A stretch of DNA of 13,131 nt, taken from Chthoniobacter sp. Its GTDB lineage: Bacteria; Verrucomicrobiota; Verrucomicrobiia; Chthoniobacterales; Chthoniobacteraceae. Made by a program: the position numbers and the translations under genes. The stretch is from positions 1 through 13,131 of the forward strand of contig JANXSB010000380.1 in the NCBI GenBank assembly GCA_025352865.1, written 5' to 3'. This document shows positions 9,164-13,131 of the stretch, one piece after another. Each line of letters starts with the position of its first letter. The first letter of the stretch is position 1. The notes below the pieces were generated by a model that had not been told where the DNA came from, did no database searches, and saw only the letters and a list, made by a program, of their open reading frames with translations.

Positions 9164-9358
9164 GAGGCGGGGAAAATAGGGAGCGCACCGCGAAATGGAA
9201 AGCGCCGAGCGGGGCAGGCGGGATGACGTTCTCGTGGTCGTGCCTCGCGAAGACCTTGCGCCACCGCCGCCGCTTCCCCATCATCCGCGCCCGTGGCCAC
9301 GGCTGAAATCCATTCCTCCCTCGCGCGCAACGCCCGCCCGGCGCACGACTGACCTTCC
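9164..9358. promoter_or_regulatory. Divergent intergenic region between corA and the R-M locus
   Basis: These 195 bp separate two divergent genes, so promoters for both should lie here. I see no convincing -35/-10 pair and no Shine-Dalgarno before the ATG at 9359. The only notable site is a perfect 12-bp palindrome CCGTGGCCACGG at 9291-9302, 56 nt upstream of the R-M start, which could be an operator or chance in GC-rich DNA. The short open frames here are not supported as genes. Confidence 0.35.
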
Positions 9359-10486
9359 ATGCGGACGCTCGCGCTCAAGCCCGGCCATAAACGCATCGCC
9401 GCCTACCACGCCTCGCTCGCGGATTTCGCGAAGCTCGGGGTGAAGCACGAGACCGCCGTCCGAGCTGCGTTTCAGGCGCTGCTCGAAGACTGCACCGCGC
9501 TCGTCAACAAAGGCCGAGCCGACAAGTGGAAGCTCGTCCCGGAGTATTCGCTGAAGACGAAGAGTGGCGCGAAGATCACACCGGATGGTGCGTTACTCGA
9601 TAGCTTCCGGCTGATGCACGGTCTGTGGGAAGCGAAGGACACCGCCGACGATCTCGACAAGGAGATCGCGAAGAAATTCAAGCTCGGCTACCCGCGCGAC
9701 AACATCCTCTTCCAGTCACCCACGCGCGCCGTGCTCGTGCAGGATGGCGAACGGGCGCTCGACCTCGACATCTCCTCGCCGGAGCACCTCGTCACCGTCC
9801 TCAAGGGCTTCTTCGAGTATCAGGCCCCGGCTTTCGACGAGTGGGAAAAGGCCGTCGGTGAATTCAAAGACAAACTGCCCGAGATCGGCCGGCAGATGAC
9901 CGAAATCGTGCGAGGAGAACAGAAGGTGAACAAGAAGTTCGCCGAAGCCTTCGACGGTTTCGTGGCCCTCTGCCGGCAGGCGCTCAATCCGAATCTCGCC
10001 GTCGCCGCCGTCGAGGAAATGCTCATCCAGCACATCCTCACCGAGCGCATCTTCCGCAAAATTTTCGACGTGGGCGAGTTCATGCAGCGCAACAACATCG
10101 CTGCTGAGATCGAGAAGGTCGTCATCGCCCTGACCAGCCGCTCTTTCTCGCGCGACAAGTTCCTCAAGGAGCTCGACCGCTTCTACGTAGCCATCGAGGA
10201 CGCCGCCGACACCATCCCGGATTTTTCTGAGAAGCAAAAGTTCCTCAACACCGTTTACGAGCAGTTCTTCCAGGGCTTCGCCGTCGAGCGCGGATACCCT
10301 CGGCATCGTTTATACGCCGCAGGAGATCGTCGATTTCATGCTTGCGAGCGTGGAGGAGATTTTGAAAACCGAATTTGGCCGCACCCTCGGCGATCCCGGC
10401 GTCCATGTCATCGATCCCTTCGTCGGCACCGGCAATTTCATGGTCAATCTCATCCGCCGTCTGCCCAAGACGCGGCTGGAACATAA
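9359..10486 (+). CDS. Type ISP/IIG-like R-M enzyme, N-terminal nuclease and coupler fragment (frameshifted)
   Basis: The first ~311 residues (9359-10291) are the N-terminal part of a single-chain restriction-modification enzyme. Residues about 60-93 contain a PD-(D/E)XK-type nuclease pattern, with PDG (D76) and LWEAK (E91, K93), followed by YPRDNILFQSPTRAVL. An alpha-helical coupler (about 150-310) runs through NPNLAVAAVEEMLIQHILTER and FLNTVYEQFFQGF. That coupler normally leads straight into the methyltransferase without interruption. Here the frame slips near 10289-10292, so the last ~64 residues (from RGYPRHRL on) are out-of-frame and not family-like. The helicase that type ISP enzymes such as LlaGI carry after the nuclease is absent, so this is the shorter, helicase-less architecture. 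The ATG at 9359 is the first start after an in-frame TGA at 9350. The domain order is partly from my memory of the family. Confidence 0.8.
   Translation: MRTLALKPGHKRIAAYHASLADFAKLGVKHETAVRAAFQALLEDCTALVNKGRADKWKLVPEYSLKTKSGAKITPDGALLDSFRLMHGLWEAKDTADDLDKEIAKKFKLGYPRDNILFQSPTRAVLVQDGERALDLDISSPEHLVTVLKGFFEYQAPAFDEWEKAVGEFKDKLPEIGRQMTEIVRGEQKVNKKFAEAFDGFVALCRQALNPNLAVAAVEEMLIQHILTERIFRKIFDVGEFMQRNNIAAEIEKVVIALTSRSFSRDKFLKELDRFYVAIEDAADTIPDFSEKQKFLNTVYEQFFQGFAVERGYPRHRLYAAGDRRFHACERGGDFENRIWPHPRRSRRPCHRSLRRHRQFHGQSHPPSAQDAAGT
10286..10294 (+). other. Frameshift joining nuclease/coupler to methyltransferase
   Basis: Family-like sequence runs in one frame through FFQGFAVE (codon GAG at 10286-10288), then resumes in the next frame from GCG at 10290 as ADTLGIVYTPQEIVDFM. 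The shift equals loss of 2 nt or gain of 1 nt, in a CGCG dinucleotide run. Two lost bases from a longer CG repeat would restore a VERADTLG junction. I cannot tell a real mutation from a sequencing or assembly error. Confidence 0.8.
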
Positions 10487-11132
10487 GTATCGACACGAGT
10501 TGCACTGCAACGAAGTGATGCTGCTGCCCTACTACGTGGCGGCGATGAACATCGAGCACACCTTCTACGAGCAAATCGGCCGCTACGAAGCCTTCCCCGG
10601 CATCTGCCTCGTGGACACCTTCGAGACGGCGGAGAAAGCGCAGGCCGAGTTCGGCTTCTTTAACCCCGAAAACAGCGAGCGCGTGAAGCGCCAGAAGGCC
10701 GCACCGATCTTCGTCGTTATGGGCAACCCGCCTTACAACGCGCATCAGCTCAACGAGAACGACAACAACAAGAACCGCAGTTACGAAGTCGTTGATTCCC
10801 GCGTGCGCCACACCTACACCGCCGACTCCGCCGCCACGAACAAGAATGCGCTCAGCGATCCCTACGTGAAAGCCCTGCGCTGGGCCAGCGACCGCATCGG
10901 CGCGCAGGAAGGCATCGTCGCCTACGTCTGCAATGGCAGCTTCATCGACGACCTCGCCTTCGACGGCGTGCGCAAACATCTCGCCCGCGACTTCGACAAA
11001 GTCTTCGTCCTCGACCTCGGCGGCAACGTCCGCAAAAACCCGAAACTCTCCGGCACGAAGCACAACGTCTTTGGCATCCAAGTCGGCGTCTCGATCAACC
11101 TTTTCATTCGCAAACGGAAGGCCGGGAAGTAG
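10338..11132 (+). CDS. Type ISP/IIG-like R-M enzyme, N6-adenine methyltransferase fragment
   Basis: Homology begins at about 10290 in this frame; the first ATG after the frameshift is at 10338, giving 264 residues. SAM-binding motif I reads VIDPFVGTGNF and catalytic motif IV reads GNPPYN, the NPPY form of N6-adenine methyltransferases. Other family stretches are YTPQEIVDFM, ELHCNEVMLLPYYVAAMNIEH, SAATNKNALSDPYVKALRWASDRIG, and LDLGGNVRKNPKLSGTKHNVFGIQVGVSINLF. The chain ends FIRKRKAGK with a TAG at 11130. In complete family members a short variable loop follows this point and the chain continues with a sequence like the one at 11779 (IHYHAVPGDWTREEKLRYL), so the enzyme is cut here by the inserted toxin-antitoxin pair. 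If started at 10338 alone, the YTPQ segment that packs against motif I is lost. Confidence 0.85.
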   Translation: MLASVEEILKTEFGRTLGDPGVHVIDPFVGTGNFMVNLIRRLPKTRLEHKYRHELHCNEVMLLPYYVAAMNIEHTFYEQIGRYEAFPGICLVDTFETAEKAQAEFGFFNPENSERVKRQKAAPIFVVMGNPPYNAHQLNENDNNKNRSYEVVDSRVRHTYTADSAATNKNALSDPYVKALRWASDRIGAQEGIVAYVCNGSFIDDLAFDGVRKHLARDFDKVFVLDLGGNVRKNPKLSGTKHNVFGIQVGVSINLFIRKRKAGK

Positions 11133-11141
11133 TATTGCACC

Positions 11142-11387
11142 ATGAATGACGAACTGCTCAAGCGCATCACCGTCGAACCGGGTAAGATGACCGGAAAGCC
11201 GTGCCTCCGCGGCCTCCGCATGCCGGTGGCAACGGTGCTTGGTATGATGGCGGCCGGACGGACGCGCGAGGAGATGCTGGCGGATTTCCCATTTTTGGAA
11301 CCCGCGGATTTCGACGCCTGCCTGGCCTATGCGGCGTGGCGGCTGCAAGAGTATGAGCAGCCTCTCGATCCCCAGGCCGCGGCGTGA
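11142..11387 (+). CDS. DUF433 family antitoxin-like protein
   Basis: This 81-residue protein matches the DUF433 pattern closely: RITVEPGKMTGKPCLRGLRMPVATVLGMMAAGRTREEMLADFPFLEPADFDACLAYAAWR. The GKPCLRG...PV block and the following helix-turn-helix-like region (VATVLGMMAAGRTREEMLADFP) are the family hallmarks. By family knowledge DUF433 proteins are VapB-like antitoxins that bind their partner and probably their own promoter. It starts 9 nt after the stop of the methyltransferase fragment. Its TGA overlaps the toxin's GTG by 4 nt (GTGA), the usual coupling of such pairs. A GGGAAG stretch about 12 nt upstream is at best a weak ribosome site. Confidence 0.9.
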   Translation: MNDELLKRITVEPGKMTGKPCLRGLRMPVATVLGMMAAGRTREEMLADFPFLEPADFDACLAYAAWRLQEYEQPLDPQAAA

Positions 11388-11770
11388 AATTGCTGCTCGA
11401 TGTCAATCTTTCGCCTGCGTGGCTGCCCTTTCTGCGTGCTCACGGTCATGAGGCCGTGACCTGGCTCGATCTCGGCCCCGGCAACGCGAAGGACGATCAA
11501 CTGATGGATTGGGCACGGGAACACAGGGCGGTGCTTATGACTTGCGACCTCGATTTCGGAGAGATGCTCGCGTTCTCTCGCGCGACCCATCCGAGCATCA
11601 TCCAGTTTCGCGCCAAGAATGTGCATCCCGACGCACTCGGAAATCTCGTTCTCCGGGCGCTCCGCGAATATCAGCGACGCCTCGAAGGTTTGTTCGGAGA
11701 AGGCGCGATCATTACCGTCCACGCGGCACGCCTGCGCGCGAAGATTCTCCCGCTGGAGGGCGCGGACTGA
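11384..11770 (+). CDS. DUF5615 PIN-like toxin (Mut7-C RNase fold)
   Basis: This 128-residue protein has the DUF5615 (PIN-like, Mut7-C) layout: an N-terminal MKLLLDVNLSPAWLPFLRAHGHEAV with acidic D6 and N8, DDQLMDWAREHRAVLMTCDLDFGEML with D37/D38, D55 and D57, then HPSIIQFRAKNV. These acidic residues are those expected to bind the metal for RNA cleavage, so the toxin looks intact. It starts at a GTG at 11384 overlapping the antitoxin stop; no separate Shine-Dalgarno is needed with coupling. The stop at 11768-11770 lies 2 nt before the ATG of the R-M target-recognition fragment, so ribosomes could pass from toxin to that fragment. Its RNA target is unknown. Confidence 0.88.
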   Translation: MKLLLDVNLSPAWLPFLRAHGHEAVTWLDLGPGNAKDDQLMDWAREHRAVLMTCDLDFGEMLAFSRATHPSIIQFRAKNVHPDALGNLVLRALREYQRRLEGLFGEGAIITVHAARLRAKILPLEGAD

Positions 11771-11772
11771 GA

Positions 11773-13131
11773 ATGGCCATGATCCACTACCACGCCGTCC
11801 CCGGCGATTGGACGCGGGAGGAGAAGCTGCGCTACCTCGCGAAGATGGGGAGTGCCGGGGCGGTCGCGTGGACGGACATCGCGCCGAACAAAAAGCACCA
11901 GTGGCTCACGGGCGATTTGCGGGCGGAGTTTGAGACGTTCATTCCCATCGAAGGCGAGGGCGGGATCTTCCGCACGGTCAGCTATGGCGTGCAGACGAAT
12001 CGCGATGACTGGGTTTGCAACTTCAACCGTGAAGCGTTGGCGACAAGTGTGCGGACGCTCATCGAAACTTACAATTCCGAGCGCGAACGCTGGCACAGCA
12101 AGAAGCGCAAGAAGGAACAACTCGATGGCTTTGTGACCGACGATCACCGCAGGGTGAAGTGGAGCAGCCGACTCAAGGAATGTTTGCTGCGGAATGACGT
12201 GGCTCTGTGGGATGAGATGCGGATTCGTGAATGCCTCTATCGTCCGTTCACCAAGCAGCACATTTATTTCGACGAAATCATCATTCACCGACGCAGCCAT
12301 TTTCCTGTGCTTTTCCCAAAGCCAGATACGAAGAACCGCATTCTATTTGTTCCAGGCTTGGGGAACCGAATGTCATTTGGTGCGTGCGTGACGGATGCGA
12401 TAGGCTTCGGCGATCTCGCATTTGAAAAGTGTCAGTTCTTCCCCTTCTACACCTACGACGGCGAGGACGGTGCGCGGCGGGAGAACATCCCGCTCTCGAC
12501 GCTGGTGCGGTTCCAGAATCACTACGGCGACGAGGCGATCACCAAGTGGGACATCTTCCACTACGTCTATGCGGTGCTGCATCACCCGGAGTATCGCACC
12601 CGCTACGCCGCCAACCTCCGCCGCGAACTCCCGCGCATCCCGATGGTTGGAAGTCAGGCGTCCCGCCTGACGGGCGGGAAAGCAAATGCCGCGAGCCGGT
12701 CAGGCGGGACGCCTGACTTCCGTGCCTTCGCGACAATCGGCAAGAAACTCGCCGACTTGCACGTCCACTACGAGCAAGCCGCCGAGTATCCACTCCAGCG
12801 GATCGAGAACCCCGACGAACCGCTCAACTGGCGCGTGGAAAAAATGCGGCTGACCAAGGACAAAACCGCGCTGACCTATAACGGCTTCCTCACCCTCGCC
12901 GGCATTCCCGCAGCCGCCTTCGCCTACCGCCTCGGCAACCGCAGCGCGCTGGAATGGGTGATCGACCAATACCAAACCAGCACCGACCCGCGCAGCGGCA
13001 TCGCCAACGACCCGAACCGCGAGGACGAGCCGGACTACATCGTGAAGCTCATCGGCAAAGTCATCACCGTGAGCCTGGAGACGCAGAAGCTCATCGCGGC
13101 GCTGCCCCCGCTGGAGACGGATGGTGCCGCG
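11773..13131 (+). CDS. Type ISP/IIG-like R-M enzyme, target-recognition fragment, 3' end outside the window
   Basis: The frame is open from ATG 11773 to the window end (453 codons, no stop). It is the C-terminal, DNA-specificity part of the same enzyme as the fragments at 9359 and 10338. Family-like stretches are IHYHAVPGDWTREEKLRYL, HQWLTGDLRAEFETFIPI, YRPFTKQHIYFD, FFPFYTYDGEDG, DIFHYVYAVLHHPEYRTRYAANLRRELPRIP, KKLADLHVHYE and YQTSTDPRSGIANDPNREDEPDYI. GGAGGG at 11755-11760 lies 12 nt before the ATG, a rather long spacing; a second ATG at 11779 begins where homology begins. A REP-like palindrome adds about 22 codons after PRIPM without breaking the frame. GC drops to about 48% over 12181-12360. 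The lack of stop codons suggests recent interruption or retained function. Confidence 0.88.
   Translation, partial: MAMIHYHAVPGDWTREEKLRYLAKMGSAGAVAWTDIAPNKKHQWLTGDLRAEFETFIPIEGEGGIFRTVSYGVQTNRDDWVCNFNREALATSVRTLIETYNSERERWHSKKRKKEQLDGFVTDDHRRVKWSSRLKECLLRNDVALWDEMRIRECLYRPFTKQHIYFDEIIIHRRSHFPVLFPKPDTKNRILFVPGLGNRMSFGACVTDAIGFGDLAFEKCQFFPFYTYDGEDGARRENIPLSTLVRFQNHYGDEAITKWDIFHYVYAVLHHPEYRTRYAANLRRELPRIPMVGSQASRLTGGKANAASRSGGTPDFRAFATIGKKLADLHVHYEQAAEYPLQRIENPDEPLNWRVEKMRLTKDKTALTYNGFLTLAGIPAAAFAYRLGNRSALEWVIDQYQTSTDPRSGIANDPNREDEPDYIVKLIGKVITVSLETQKLIAALPPLETDGAA
12649..12721. repeat. REP-like double palindrome inserted in frame in the R-M gene
   Basis: A perfect 23-bp inverted repeat (12649-12671 against 12699-12721) flanks a 27-nt centre. 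Each arm is itself a hairpin: GTCAGGCG/CGCCTGAC with a 3-nt loop (12653-12671 and 12699-12717), carrying GGAA at the outer left end and TTCC at the outer right end. Two opposed REP-like hairpins make a BIME-like unit. In the R-M frame it reads through as SQASRLTGG...SRSGGTPDF, between the conserved ELPRIP and FRAFATIGKKLADLH segments. Confidence 0.85.

Larger units (their letters stand above)
11133..11772 (+). mobile_element. Toxin-antitoxin cassette inserted in the R-M gene
   Basis: About 640 bp separate the methyltransferase fragment from its missing target-recognition continuation, and they are filled almost entirely by one DUF433/DUF5615 pair in the same direction. I see no transposase, no terminal inverted repeats and no clear target-site duplication at the edges, so the mechanism of insertion is unknown. 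Exact borders are uncertain by some tens of bases, because the loop at this point varies between family members. DUF433/DUF5615 pairs are known as mobile gene pairs in many phyla. Confidence 0.65.

Noticed and set aside
6131..9226. A 1031-codon open frame on the + strand opposite addB and corA
   Set aside because: Both - strand genes have clear family motifs. The antisense frame is rich in Arg, Ala, Glu and Gly with no recognisable domain, as expected from GC-biased third positions in high-GC genes.
9716..10306. A 196-codon - strand open frame opposite the coupler
   Set aside because: It is the mirror of conserved coupler sequence; its Leu/Glu/Asp-rich composition is an antisense artefact.
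10245..11348. A 367-codon - strand open frame opposite the methyltransferase and antitoxin
   Set aside because: It crosses two well-supported + strand genes and shows only Val/Asp/Ala-rich shadow sequence.
11133..11772. Intein or insertion sequence interrupting the R-M gene
   Set aside because: No splicing or homing-endonuclease motifs, no transposase and no terminal repeats; the insert carries its own stop and start codons and encodes DUF433 and DUF5615 proteins.
12649..12721. Possible CRISPR repeat or transcription terminator
   Set aside because: There is one palindromic pair only, no spaced array and no T-run; it sits inside an open reading frame and fits a REP/BIME-like element better.

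Overview
The window is a GC-rich bacterial segment (roughly 60-65% GC by eye) whose gene content best fits Verrucomicrobiota, possibly Opitutus- or Chthoniobacter-like. The clues are a PATR-repeat autotransporter, a helicase-nuclease pair of AddAB type, a DUF433/DUF5615 toxin-antitoxin pair, and a REP-like palindrome with arms of the kind I associate with this phylum. The lineage is an inference; there is no rRNA or other marker gene here.

Layout. Positions 1-1860 (+) hold the 3' part of an autotransporter: passenger beta-strand repeats, then a C-terminal outer-membrane barrel. It ends at a strong hairpin terminator (1878-1912) that also faces the convergent genes. Positions 1959-9163 (-) carry a compact cluster read in the order corA, addB, addA: a CorA Mg2+/Co2+ channel, an AddB-like nuclease subunit and an AddA-like UvrD helicase-nuclease. 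addB and addA overlap by 4 nt, and addA has a consensus Shine-Dalgarno inside the end of addB. A 195-bp divergent intergenic region (9164-9358) follows. Positions 9359 to the window end (+) are a single-chain restriction-modification locus of type ISP/IIG kind, with a PD-(D/E)XK nuclease, helical coupler, N6-adenine methyltransferase and target-recognition domain, and without the helicase of classical type ISP enzymes.

The R-M locus is the most interesting part because it carries three separate lesions or insertions. (1) A one-register frameshift near 10289-10292 separates the nuclease/coupler from the methyltransferase. (2) A complete DUF433 antitoxin / DUF5615 PIN-like toxin pair (11142-11770) sits exactly between the methyltransferase and the target-recognition domain, with tight coupling on both sides (9-nt gap, 4-nt overlap, 2-nt gap). 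(3) A 73-bp palindromic element made of two opposed REP-like hairpins (12649-12721) is inserted in frame in the target-recognition part and is translated as extra residues.

How the genes may work together. AddAB processes double-strand ends for recombination and degrades DNA cut by restriction enzymes, so its position beside an R-M locus makes functional sense, although adjacency alone does not prove a link. The R-M locus may be a decaying gene. Alternatively, if the frameshift is a sequencing error, it is a working split enzyme whose two halves flank, and are co-translated with, an addiction module.
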